Assembly: GCA_910592005.1 (NCBI GenBank)
Contig: CAJVPP010001599.1
Location: 1-18,965, forward strand
Source: Funneliformis mosseae
Lineage: Eukaryota > Glomeromycota > Glomeromycetes > Glomerales > Glomeraceae
Direction: 5' to 3'
DNA length: 18,965 bases
The notes below the pieces were generated by a model, which was given only the letters and a program-made list of their open reading frames with translations, had not been told where the DNA came from and made no database searches. This document shows positions 1 through 9,372 of the stretch, one piece after another. The stretch's first letter is position 1. Every line of letters begins with the position of its first letter. The translations under genes were made by a program, and so were the position numbers.

Positions 1-3
1 CAA

Positions 4-52
4 TTATATCAAATATGTCCGGTATATCAAATATATCAAATATGTCTGACAT
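4..52. repeat. short tandem repeat, TATCAAATAT-type
   Basis: Three to four degenerate copies of a unit containing ATATCAAATATGTC follow one another, with a shorter ATATCAAAT copy between. It continues off the left edge of the window, so its full size is not known. No gene overlaps it. Confidence 0.55.
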
Positions 53-99
53 TTAGATCTGCAATATGCTGCGCCACATTCGTCAATCCAATCCTGTTA

Positions 100-394
100 C
101 AGTATGATAAAACTATTGTACTTAAGGAATGATAAATGCATCATTCCTTAAATATGAAAAAACAATTGTTCTTTAAGAACGATAAATGCATCATATTTTA
201 AGAATGATAAAATCATCATATCTAAGGAACAATAATATCATCATACTTTAAGAACAATAAAATTGTCATACCTAAGGTACGTAAATGCATTGTTTCTTAG
301 AAATAACAAAATCATCATATCTTAAATATAATAATATCATCATTCCTAAGGAACGATAATACTTATTATACCTAAAGAATAATACAATCATTTT
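100..394. repeat. tandem array of ~25-bp imperfect hairpin units
   Basis: About twelve degenerate units of 23-26 bp run head to tail. Each unit begins AAGGAAYRATAA or similar and ends ATCATNNCCTT, so most units are imperfect inverted repeats of themselves. The clearest is at 124-149, where AAGGAATGAT and ATCATTCCTT are perfect 10-bp arms around a 6-nt loop AAATGC. Unit boundaries carry CTTAAG or CCTAAGG-like junctions. There are no unique spacers and no cas genes, so this is not a CRISPR array. Confidence 0.7.
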
Positions 395-406
395 AATCAG
401 ATATCG

Positions 407-478
407 ATCAATTATAAATAAGATAGATCAAATTTTGATATATGCCAATCAGCTATAAATAAGATAGGTTAAATTTTG
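407..478. repeat. 31-bp direct repeat, two copies
   Basis: Positions 407-437 and 448-478 are two copies of a 31-bp segment with the shared core TATAAATAAGATAG, differing at only a few positions and set 41 bp apart. The second copy is flanked by CCAATCAGC and GGCTGATT, which form an inverted repeat. It directly follows the hairpin array and may belong to the same repeat region. Confidence 0.6.
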
Positions 479-1750
479 GCTGATTCTTAGCCGATTTCTG
501 ATGTATACTAATTGGCTAGGCTAATTTTTGATAATTTGCAAATTTAGACTAAATTTAAACTGATTTTAGGCTGATTTTCACATGTTTGATTTTTTTATTT
601 TGACCAGTATTTATCTGTTCAAGAAAATTAACAGAAATTAATTTTACTTATTATAATAACAAAAATATATTGATAACATTTTACATATAATAATCAATAG
701 TTTTATCTATAATTATAACCACTAGTTTTAAATCAAAAAAATAGCTTAAGTGATTAATAATACTTTTCAAAAATACTAGGTAAATAAATTTGCCTAAGAG
801 TAGAAACTTGAAAAATAGAACCTCTATTTTAATATATTTTTTTAAAATTAAAAGTAAGAAATTACCTTTTTTTAAGAGAAATTTCTGCTATTACAAATGC
901 TTTTATAAGATCTTCAATAAATTATTTTTTGGAATTAACATTTATTTAAGTAGAGAAAAGGATAAACTATTATGTATTATTTAAGTTTCTTGTTTTTTTT
1001 TACATTTGATATATATTATAATATTTATTTATAACAGATCTATATTTTTATTTTATAGAAATATTGCAATAATTATAATAAAAAATATTATTATAAATGT
1101 AAAAAATATCTTTATATTCTTTATACCTAATATAAATTGATATCTTTTTTTCTTTAACATTATTAAAAAAAAAATTATTATAGGAATTTAATAATAATTT
1201 ATTGAAATTAAATATATTTACTACAAATTATATATTCTAATATAGAAAGATCTAAATTATATAATTTTATAATGTGATAAATCTGAAATATGTGTATCAA
1301 ATAAATTATGTGATTTATATTAAATTTATGTAATCATATCAAATTATCATTTTTGATTTGTGCTTAATTTTATATACAATTTTATGAATTGGTATTTAAT
1401 ATGATTTATAATATAATATAAATGATAATAAGACTCATCTAAAATACTTTTAACTTAGTTAGAACTTTATTTCTATCTTGTAAATTTCTAAACTGATATT
1501 TTAAATAAATATTAAAAAAGATCATATTTTTTGATGATTTATGTAATATATTTTGACATTTACTATGATCATAATAAATACTCTAATATATGAAATAAAC
1601 AAAGGAGTTGCTATTTTGAAATTATATAACTATTTTCTTTAAGTCTCTTTCATAAAATAAGCATTGAAAATGATACATCAAAAATATTTAAGGATATGAT
1701 AATACTCTAAATAATTTCAACTAAATTAAGATTAAGTATTTTTTTAGTTA
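479..1750. other. AT-rich stretch without a recognisable gene
   Basis: I see no supported gene here. The longest open frame (about 790-984, plus strand) lacks an ATG start, is dominated by Lys, Phe and Ile as expected from random AT-rich DNA, and shows no motif I recognise. Confidence 0.6.
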
Positions 1751-1894
1751 ATCAATTTTTAATAAGGATTCTCTGATTTTATTTTGATTATATTCAGTAA
1801 TTACTAATGTAATTGTTGTTACTTCAATGTTAAGAACTGTAGCAACTTCCTTATGTAATTATAAATCATAAAATTTTTTAGTATTATCAGATAC
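1751..1894 (-). pseudogene. possible relic of a helix-turn-helix (transposase-like) domain
   Basis: Read on the minus strand from 1894, one frame gives about 47 residues with a single internal TAA near the start. It includes KEVATVLNIEVTTITLVI and then EYNQNKIRES. The pattern 'EVATVLNI..TT...VI..YN' resembles the first helix-turn-helix of Tc1/mariner-type or other DNA transposases, where the cell tests whether a helix pair fits a 'VA..L.I...TV..VI' spacing. No start codon and no flanking catalytic domain are seen. The assignment is a resemblance only. Confidence 0.3.
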
Positions 1895-2355
1895 CCAAAA
1901 AATATTGATAAATATAAATCACCATTTTTTTTATTGCTAATTAAAAAACATTTTGATCTTATTTCAAGTTTTTTATGAAAAAGAAAATAATAAAAAACTG
2001 ATTATATCTTTGAAATTAAAAACTATCCTAATCTTATATATAATTTTTTCACATGCTGGATTTGATTATCAAATCTTGTATCATAAGAGAATTTTTGTGA
2101 TGATTTTAGTGTATCAACTTTTTTGCATTAGACTATAAGTATAAATTTCTTGCAATAAGAATGTAACTGTTTTAAAATTTTAACTTTTATAGAATTATTA
2201 AGATATAATTTAAAAATTTTAAACTATGTATTTAAATAGGCAACTGGAAGGATTTAAAATTAAACCTTAAGATAAAGTAATATAATATAATGTAAGAACA
2301 TTTCAATAATCTAGGTCTTTTAATATTATTTTTAAAGTATTTTGAACTTAAATCT

Positions 2356-2520
2356 TACCATTCCTTCTTTTTGTCAACTCCTCTTTTTCTTTTTTCAAAT
2401 CTTTTCCTGTAAGTCTTTCCTCCCCTCCTTTTCACAAATCTTCCAGCCTCTTTCCATTTTCGCTTTCTCAAACGCCTTCAACTTCTCCTTTGCCTCTTCA
2501 TACACTTTTTTTGTCTTTTT
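2356..2520 (-). pseudogene. short charged coiled-coil-like coding relic
   Basis: This stretch is pyrimidine-rich on the plus strand and richer in C than its surroundings. On the minus strand it reads about 38 codons, including KVYEEAKEKLKAFEKAKMER, ending in TGA. After a frame change the sequence goes on as DLKKEKEELTKRRNG followed by GTAAGA, which looks like a splice donor. The Lys/Glu alternation suggests a helical, coiled-coil segment from a broken exon. I do not recognise the family, and no start codon or neighbouring exons can be placed. Confidence 0.3.
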
Positions 2521-2786
2521 CTAATTTCTTCGATAATAACTATTTTAAAATTAAAGATTAATCAAAAAGATTAATAGACAAGAAAAGGTCTATACCAAAT
2601 TTATCAAAAATAGCATTGATTTATATTTGGTTACCAGCCCAGTAGCTGATGCGCAGTTTTTCTGAAAAATCAATAATCCTTCGTCTCTTGATAGATATTT
2701 TTGTGAAACCTAAATCGATATATTTCTTATATTTCTTATTTTCGCTCGATAAAAAAATTTTTCCCTACATTTTTTTGATTCTCAAG

Positions 2787-4492
2787 ATGTGTTCAATTTT
2801 ATTTAAATCAACACGAAATTTTTTTATAAATTCAACAAAATATAATTCATTTTACAACCATCGATCATTTACAACAGAAACTATCAATCAAAATCTTATA
2901 GAAAAAATTGTACAAAAATATGCGTTAAACTTATCACCAGGTTATAAAGTTAAAAGTGGTGATTTTGTAACTATTCAACCAGAACATGTAATGACTCATG
3001 ATAATACTGCTGCTGTAATTACAAAGTAGGTATATCTTTTTACCATATTTAGAATAGACCGCAATGTGAAAATTTTATTTTAATTTATTTTTTATTTTTT
3101 TTAATAAAGGTATTTTCAATTTATTTATTTAGGTTCAAAAGTATAGGTGTATCAAAATTTAAAAATCCTAGACAAGCAGTATTTACTTTAGATCATGATG
3201 TACAAAATAAATCCGAGAAGGTAAGAATATAAAACACGTCATTAATTTAATTTTTCATTCCAAAATTTTAAACGATTATTTTAGAATTTAGCAAAATACA
3301 GATCGATCGAAAATTTTGCAAATCTTCATAACGTAGATTTTTATCCTGCAGGAAGGGGAATTGGACATCAAATACTTATTGAAGAAGGTTATGCCTTCCC
3401 AAATACTTTAACAGTAGCATCCGATTCACATTCTAATATGTACGGTGGAATTGGATGTTTGGGAACACCAATAGTTCGAACAGATGCTGCAGCATTATGG
3501 GCAACTGGGAGAACTTGGTGGCAAATTCCTCCTGTAGTAAAAGTAGAACTCAAAGGAGATTTGCCTGATGAGGTGACGGGCAAAGATATTATAATTACTT
3601 TATGTGGAATGTTTAACAATGATGAAGTTTTAAATTGTGCAATAGAATTTACAGGTGAAGGAATCCGTGGACTTTGTTTATCGGAACGACTAGCTATTGC
3701 TAATATGACAACTGAATGGGGTGCATTAGCTGGAGTTTTTCCAGTTGATGAAATTACTATTCAATGGCTTCGTAATAGAGTCGAAAGGTTGGAAATTACG
3801 AGATTTGAAAATAAAAATTTAGTACCTACACCTCCCGGGCAACCATTCAAAAATCCTAGAATAAATCATGAAAGAATTGATGAAATTGAAAATAATCCTT
3901 TACATGCTTCACCTGGAGCTTATTATTCTAAATATCTATCATTAGATCTTTCAACACTTTCTCCTCATATTTCTGGTCCTAATTCTGTTAAAGTTTCAAC
4001 ACCTCTTGTTGAACTTGAGAAACAAGATATTGAAATTCAAAAAGCATACCTTGTTTCATGTGTCAATTCGCGTGTTGAAGATTTACGTGCTGCAGCACGA
4101 GTAATTAAGGGTAAAAAAATAGCAGATGGGGTTGAATTTTATGTAGCGGCCGCAAGTAGTGAAGTACAAAAAGATGCAGAAACAAATGGTGATTGGCAAG
4201 CATTAATTGATGCAGGGGCAAAAATATTACCTGCTGGTTGCGGACCATGTATTGGTAAGTATGTATGGAAATGATTTTTTTATATTTATGTGAAATAAAC
4301 AATTCTTTGTGAATAGGTCTTGGTGTAGGTCTTTTGAAAGATGGCGAAGTTGGAATTTCTGCAACTAACCGAAATTTTAAGGGTCGAATGGGCTCACCGA
4401 ATGCGTTAGCCTATCTTGCATCTCCAGGTAGTTTTTTGTCAATTCATCTTTACCTTTATAATATTTTTTTTTCTCTTATTAACAAAATCCGC

Positions 4493-4523
<31 letters not shown>

Positions 4524-5313
4524 GCTATTGTTGCTGCTTCTGCAGTAGCTGGTAAAATCGCAAGTCCAGCCTTCCTATCCACATCGTTTTCGTCTCGTCA
4601 AAAACAACAAATTCCAATTATAACTTATGAAGTTGATCAGTCTAAACAAAGTTCTGTAGCATCATCATTTATAACATCTACAATTCCTGGATTTCCAGAG
4701 ACATTTAAAGGAGAATTGATATTTTGTCATGCGGATAATTTAAATACTGATGGAATTTACCCTGGAAAATATACTTATGTTGATGATCTCACACCAGAAC
4801 AAATGGCTAAAGTAGTTATGGAAAATTATGATCCTAAATTTGCAAATTTGGTTTCCAAGGTAATACTTTATTTAATTAAATTTCTGATTATCAAACATTA
4901 TTATTATTGGTTAATTCCATGATATTTATTTGTAGGGAGATATTTTAGTTTGTGGATTTAATTTTGGTACTGGATCATCGAGAGAACAAGCCGCCACTGC
5001 AATCAAAGCAAGTGGTGTTACTATTGTCATTGCTGGATCGTTTTCTGAAACATTCAAAAGAAATTCCATTAATAATGCTTTACTTTGTCTTGAAGCACCT
5101 GATCTTGTGCGTTTATTAAAAGAAAAATATAATTCAAAAGAATTAACAACACGTACAAAATTGGATGCCGAAATTAAAGTAGCAGAAGGTATTATGATAA
5201 TTAAAGGGTTAAATGAATCACAAACTGTATTTAATGTTGGTGTTTTAGGGAAAAGTGTACAAGAATTATGGGTAGCTAATGGATTAGAAAATTGGGTAAG
5301 ACAGAGCGTATAA
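2787..5313 (+). CDS. LYS4: homoaconitase, mitochondrial (lysine biosynthesis), six exons
   Basis: Homoaconitase of the fungal alpha-aminoadipate lysine pathway; it rearranges homocitrate/homoaconitate to homoisocitrate in mitochondria using a 4Fe-4S cluster. Exons: 2787-3025, 3133-3220, 3285-4254, 4317-4427, 4525-4859, 4936-5313; all introns are GT-AG and phases agree, giving 706 residues, close to yeast Lys4 (about 690). The three cluster cysteines are visible: C368 in VSCVNSR, and C428 and C431 in GCGPCIG. Other landmarks are [25 protein letters not shown] and, in the C-terminal swivel domain, [14 protein letters not shown] (about 588-601). The ATG at 2787 is preferred because it gives a basic, Ser/Asn-rich, acid-free N-terminus suited to mitochondrial import. 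An in-frame ATG at 2649 would add 46 hydrophobic residues with no family counterpart. Nothing is truncated. Intron 4 holds an unusual T18A13 palindrome. Confidence 0.96.
4493..4523. repeat. T18A13 palindrome inside LYS4 intron 4
   Basis: Eighteen T are followed immediately by thirteen A, and the last A with the next G is the AG of the 3' splice site. In the transcript the U run could pair with the A run. Without this tract the 97-nt intron would be 66 nt, close to its neighbours (62-76 nt for three of the other four). Homopolymer lengths may be inexact because of sequencing. Confidence 0.8.
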
Positions 5314-5352
5314 AAGGAAATTTAGGAAAATAAAATATTCAATTATAGTGTT

Positions 5353-5370
5353 AAAAAAAAAATTTTTTTT
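5353..5370. repeat. A10T8 palindrome between convergent 3' ends
   Basis: Ten A followed by eight T lie 40 bp after the LYS4 stop and just beyond the decayed HbrB-like gene on the other strand. As A-then-T it can form a hairpin on either strand. It may serve as 3'-end signal for one or both genes, which is inference. Confidence 0.5.
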
Positions 5371-6132
5371 CTATAAATATTCAATGAGCAGGACCAGATA
5401 CTCCTCTATTAAATGAATTGGTTGTTGGATTTGTTGTAGTAGTTTGTGTTTGTTGTTTGTGCTGCTGGTTTCCACTTCATTAATATCTACAGGATAAATT
5501 TAATTCTCACCTTCTGTAATCTCTAATGTTTCTGCTGCAGCATTATTATAAATCGTATTTGAAGACATGCCACAAAAACCTCTACGATCTCTACGTCTCA
5601 TAAATAATTTCCGATTATTCTTTAATTTACATAATATTCGATCCATATATTTTTGTTTATCATCGTCAGAAAGAACAGAAGATAAAACACAAGACATTTA
5701 CAAACCGGAATTCCCGAATCAAAATCATGGAATAATTTATTAAATGTGTCTAGAAAAGGTTATGATAAAACCATTAGTTATAAAATATAAGGATCCTATT
5801 ATTTAATTTGATATTAAAAAAAATACCTTCAACTCGATTGCTCATTGGTAAAATTACATTATCTCTAAAAATCATCAGTACTAAACGTCTAATATTTATA
5901 TTTTCTGCTTGAAGAGCGTATAGGGTAAACCCCCTTTAAAGCAAGGTATCACAGTACCGAAAAAAAATTGACCAAAATTCAACTAATCGAAATACAAGTT
6001 TTTTCATACATAATTCCCATTAAGTGTAAACATTTCATATTCCAAAAGTTCATTTATATCTTCATAAAGTGAATGTAATTGTCGATCGTTCACGTAACGT
6101 CTGTTTAAATTATCCGCAAATATATATCGATA

Positions 6133-6290
6133 TGGGACCTTTGCAATAGAAAGGGGAAACAGCCGGAAAAAATCAAAATTTACTTTTATATGCCAAATAT
6201 GATTTTTAAGTCAAAATATGTTCAGATTTAGCATTAACTCAATTTTTAATTTTTCCAGCCGTTTCCCCTTTTTCTATTGCAAAGGTCCCA
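6133..6290. mobile_element. MITE with ~40-bp terminal inverted repeats, TA target duplication
   Basis: The ends are near-perfect inverted repeats. Both start TGGGACCTTTGCAATAGAAA and continue GGGGAAACRGCYGGAAAAA, with two transitions and a 2-nt length difference between the arms. The 158-bp element is flanked by TA at 6131-6132 and 6291-6292; because the flanks are ATAT, a 4-bp duplication is also possible. It has no coding capacity, so it is a non-autonomous DNA transposon, probably of a TA-targeting superfamily. It lies in the ancestral intron 1 of the HbrB-like pseudogene. Confidence 0.85.
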
Positions 6291-6312
6291 TATATAAGGA
6301 ATGTTTGATATA

Positions 6313-6493
6313 CAGTCAACCCTCTCTAAATGCACCCCCTCGGGACCATAGTGAAAATTTTAAAAAATGTCCATTTAAAGAGGGTGTGCATTTAAAGAGA
6401 AATTTCTATATGAATTCTATATGCTTGGGACTGAACGAGAGCGTGCATTTAGAGAGAAAATATATAGTGTGTGCATTTAGAGAGGGCTGACTG
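6313..6493. mobile_element. pogo/Tigger-like MITE with ~25-bp TIRs, TA target duplication
   Basis: The ends are inverted repeats beginning CAGTCARCCCTCTCTAAATG, flanked by TA at 6311-6312 and 6494-6495. CAGT ends, a TA target site and an internal CGGGACC near the left end are typical of pogo/Tigger/Fot-type elements. Inside are further degenerate copies of the same GCATTTARAGAG motif (around 6370, 6387, 6451 and 6471) in the orientation of the right end, giving a subterminal repeat layout. The 181-bp element encodes nothing. It sits only 22 bp from the other MITE, in the same ancestral intron. Confidence 0.88.
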
Positions 6494-6741
6494 TATTTAT
6501 ATTTATATATATTGAATAAATATGTTTTTTTTTATGATTTTATAATTACCTTATCAGACAATCCTTCGCCATTGAATAATGGCAAAACCTTAACGACCAG
6601 AGAATTCAAAGTATCATGTTGACAACCTTGTTCCATTCTTTCAAAATCCTTAGTATTTACAGAATCGTACACGTAATCATGCAGTAGCGGAATTGGATCG
6701 TGAATCAATGATGGTTGATGAAGTAAATGAATTTTTAAACA

Positions 6742-6911
6742 TCAACATCTTTAGATTTAGGGTTAGGTCAGGGTTTAAGGATTATGCATAATGCGGGCCA
6801 AATGTCACGTGATCGATGAATTTCTGGGTAGTTTATAATTTACCATATCTCACGTGATTAACTCCGCTTTAGACATCCCCAAATAGGAAGTCAAAAAATA
6901 AGTCTACAATT
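6742..6911. promoter_or_regulatory. divergent promoter region with two CACGTG boxes
   Basis: This 170-bp stretch separates the NPR3 start from the head of the HbrB-like pseudogene on the other strand, so it was probably a shared promoter. It contains GTCACGTGAT (6804-6813) and CTCACGTGAT (6849-6858), sites of the type bound by bHLH factors such as Cbf1 or TFEB-like proteins. It also contains GGGTTAGG at about 6768-6775, similar to fungal Tbf1/Reb1-type TTAGGG sites. No TATA box is obvious. Which factors act here is inference. Confidence 0.6.
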
Positions 6912-9145
6912 ATGATAAATTCCCTACTTGCAATACTACTTGTTATCAACACCAGTCGAGGACACCAATTCGTTTTTAATTATCCCAAGGTTCCTCAAAG
7001 GCGCGATGAAATTGACCAAGTTAGAAAAGAAAATGAAGTTGGAAACGATTTACTTGAAAACGATGTAATAACGTGGCCCTATGGTGCAACTGAGGACGTT
7101 GACAAATGGTCTCTTCGTTCACGAATTGAAGAAGAGGAGGAGTATAATATTAATTCAAACAAACAGGTTAATAATAGTACCGGAAACGATGACATTGAAC
7201 GCAATGAAATATTTAATAAATTATTTGGATTTGAAACTTGGTTATTGGCAAATATTCTCTGTCCTAAAAATAATGGGTTGACAAAATTCCAACTTTCAAT
7301 TGATGATCTGACTTTTGTTGGGCAACCAGTTTTTCTTAAAACGGAAGTTGATACCAAAGAGAGAGAAACTTATTGTAGAGAAAGAAAAAAGAATGATGAT
7401 TTTGATAACGGTAATGGTATAGATTTAAATGAAGAAGGATTGCAAGAACAGTTATCTAGACTTGGTTGTTCTGATGCGTCAAATGAAGAAATGCCTACTC
7501 AAATATCTTCTAATGTTGCATCCGATAATAGCAACTCTTCTTCGAATCATTCTATTCAACGACATCTACACTTTTTCTTTCATCTTGTGTTTGTTCTTGA
7601 ACCACCTGAATTGGATTTATGTAGACAAGTAGATGATATTTACAAAAATGTTATTACAAAATTAACTGAAGCACTTCGATATGAACAATTACGATGTGAC
7701 TTTGTCAGGAAAGAAGCTGAATTAATAATATCTTTAAGAGAAAATCCTGGTATGTATATAAATGTTTTTTGACTATATTCGTTGACATAATAAATGATAT
7801 TTCAAAATAATAGGTGTATCTACCCCGGAAAAATTAATGGAAATTATATTGGAAAAAAGTTCGTTAGCACGATCTATTTGCAAAGTGTATGATGCAATTT
7901 CAACTGACAATATTGCACATATACTTATAAATGACTACATTGATTTATCCTTACAAATTCCTCCACTTTCTCCGACCATTAATCCTTCTGATAATACTGA
8001 TAATGACATGATTAGATATGAGTATGCTCATTATCCCGTTATTGCTCCATATCATACTCTGCTGCTTCTGGAAGATCCAGAAGAAATTCTTAAAAATATG
8101 CCATTAGATGCTAATCCAACATTGGTTCAGTTGGTACAGATTTTGACCCCTACACAACGGTATGAAATAATGTCAAATTGAATTTTTTTTTTTTAAAAAA
8201 AAAAAAAAAGCGAATCCCTGATATTTTATTGTAGATTGGCCGACTTATGTACTGTGTTAGATTGTTCTTTGGCACAGATATTTCGAATTGCGGCACATTT
8301 GATATATTGGCAAAAAGCGAAGATAATCGATGTTATTAGTGTTCGAAATGTCTATGTTGTTTCTCCTACCGCGGATATGAACTCGTAAGAATATTTGTAT
8401 TTATATAATTATAATTTACTTTTCAATGTTATTTAAACTTATATATCTTTCTTAATCCTTGAGGTTACCAATTTATATTGAATATTTCAAACAACACTTT
8501 CCTGCTCTGGACCTTGTGACAATTCTTGCATCACTCTCCACTCCTAAGCCATACTTTATAAATGCTATCACGTCCAAAGAGAATCGCACCATGTATCTCG
8601 AGGCTATAACTTACTTGTTGAGAAAAGACCTTGTTGTACAATTACACGCATATATTTTAATCATGATACCACAATATATAAAGAATGGATTTACTCGGGC
8701 AGAGTATGAGGAAAAATTGAGAAATTCCGGAAACAGCGAAGGTTATGATCATACAGCTGTTGATATATCTGTTCCCTCCTCTTCGGCAGACGGAAGAGGA
8801 ATTTGTAATTCGGCAAGCTCAATGGATGCTACCGCTTTAATTTCCCCTTTTGAAAAGGCATCAGACAGTGAAAGGGAATGGTTATATAACTTCGTAACAA
8901 ATCATCCTAAAGAAACCGTTACACTTTTCGAGAGGTTTGTAAAAAGTCAACGTAGTTATAATCGCTTATAATTGTTTTAGTTTATTTATCAATTCCGTAT
9001 GCTTCCTCATTAAAGATTAATCAAATATTTCAATGGAAAACATCATGTTGAAGAAATTCTCTTTCGTGAAACTATAAAACCGAGAGATTTAGGTAAAGTA
9101 TTAGGTCTGTTTAGCAAAGACGAATTGATTACAGTTTGGTGTTAA
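6912..9145 (+). CDS. NPR3: Npr3/NPRL3 family, GATOR1/SEACIT subunit, five exons
   Basis: Nitrogen permease regulator 3-like protein. With Npr2 and Iml1/DEPDC5 it forms the GAP complex that lowers TORC1 activity through Rag GTPases at the vacuole when amino acids or nitrogen are scarce. Exons: 6912-7749, 7814-8159, 8235-8384, 8464-8934, 9016-9145; GT-AG introns of 64, 75, 79 and 81 nt; phases agree and give 644 residues. The N-terminus LLAILLVINTSRGHQFVFNYP-like strand opens the longin domain. An acidic, low-complexity insert (about 25-90) precedes FGFETWLLANILCP, and a Ser/Asn-rich insert (about 196-216) precedes HFFFHLVFVLEPPELD. Residues from about 395 (LADLCTVLDCSLAQIFRIAA) look like a winged helix, and the end carries YFNGKHHVEEILFRE, the family's C-terminal signature. 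The start is the first ATG after the promoter and matches the family's N-terminus. Intron 2 contains a T12A15 palindrome. Confidence 0.93.
8183..8209. repeat. T12A15 palindrome inside NPR3 intron 2
   Basis: Twelve T followed by fifteen A lie in the middle of a 75-nt intron, between the donor at 8160 and the acceptor ending at 8234. This is the same arrangement as in LYS4 intron 4. Confidence 0.8.
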
Positions 9146-9280
9146 AGGATTAGACTCTTTTTTTTACTTTGTATTTGATCTTGGAATTTTAAAAGATATT
9201 TATATAAATATAAATAATAATAAAAAGAATAAATACGAATAAAAAAAAAAAAATGCTGCGTAAAGTCACGAGATTATAAG

Positions 9281-9289
9281 AAAAAAAAA
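9281..9289 (-). terminator. RNA polymerase III terminator of tRNA-Glu
   Basis: Nine A on the plus strand are nine T in the transcribed sense of the tRNA gene, 11 nt past its 3' end. A run of four or more T ends pol III transcription. Confidence 0.85.
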
Positions 9290-9300
9290 TTAAAATAAAC

Positions 9301-9372
9301 TTCCGCATCGGGGAATCGAACCCCGGCCTTCCCGGTGAGAGCGGGAGATCCTAACCACTAGACTAATGCGGA
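9301..9372 (-). tRNA. tRNA-Glu (anticodon CTC), no intron
   Basis: The 72-nt minus-strand sequence folds as a standard cloverleaf. The acceptor stem TCCGCAT/ATGCGGA is followed by discriminator A. The anticodon stem TCCCG/CGGGA holds the loop CTCTCAC, whose middle triplet CTC reads GAG. The T arm is CGGGG-TTCGATT-CCCCG. Internal promoter boxes are visible: an A box in the TAGTCTAGTGGTTAGGA region and the B box GGTTCGATTCC. CCA is not encoded, as expected in eukaryotes. It lies between the NPR3 3' end and the upstream region of the Kelch-BTB gene, transcribed away from the latter. Confidence 0.97.

Larger units (their letters stand above)
5381..6741 (-). pseudogene. decayed HbrB-like gene (Bit61/Protor/PRR5, TORC2 subunit)
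   Basis: Minus-strand pieces in the right order match the HbrB domain of TORC2 subunits (yeast Bit61, animal PRR5/Protor). They are: VKVLPLFNGEGL with splice donor at 6549; LNRRYV..LHSLYEDINELLE..MFTLNG (about 6117-6009); LVFRLVEFWSIFF (about 6000-5962); FGTVIP; NINIRRLVLMIFRDNVILPM (about 5910-5850); an intact GT-AG intron 5750-5826; DTFNKLFHDFDSGIPV; and MSCVLSSVLSDDDKQKYMDR...RRDRRGFCGM (5697 downward). Frame breaks occur near 6670, 6006 (TGA), the T8 run near 5962, the G5 run near 5938, about 5921, about 5700 (several residues missing) and in the tail (TAA at 5500-5502, then a shift to TTTTNPTTNSFNRGVSGPAH, ending at 5381). LYS4, NPR3 and the Kelch gene are fully open, so sequencing error is an unlikely cause. 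Two MITEs fill intron 1, and no in-frame AG acceptor remains before exon 2. Confidence 0.85.

Noticed and set aside
100..394. Regular repeats suggesting a CRISPR array
   Set aside because: The repeats abut without unique spacers, units diverge strongly, the DNA is eukaryotic and there are no cas genes.
1953..2138. Plus-strand open frame of about 60 codons
   Set aside because: There is no ATG at its start, composition is Ile/Leu/Phe/Lys-heavy as in random AT-rich DNA, and no motif is seen.
2649..2786. Upstream in-frame ATG as the LYS4 start
   Set aside because: It would add 46 mostly hydrophobic residues before an already suitable mitochondrial presequence, with no counterpart in the family.
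6755..6785. Interstitial telomere-like sequence (TTTAGGGTTAGG)
   Set aside because: There are only one to two degenerate units; more likely a promoter site or chance.
6912..6971. Signal peptide or membrane anchor at the NPR3 N-terminus
   Set aside because: The hydrophobic LLAILLVI stretch is the first strand of the longin domain typical of Npr3 proteins, followed by the family's RGxQxVFxYP pattern.
7079..7357. Antisense open frame within NPR3 exon 1
   Set aside because: It is a shadow of the real exon on the other strand. The same applies to 3389-3619 in LYS4 and 9918-10130 at the Kelch-BTB start.
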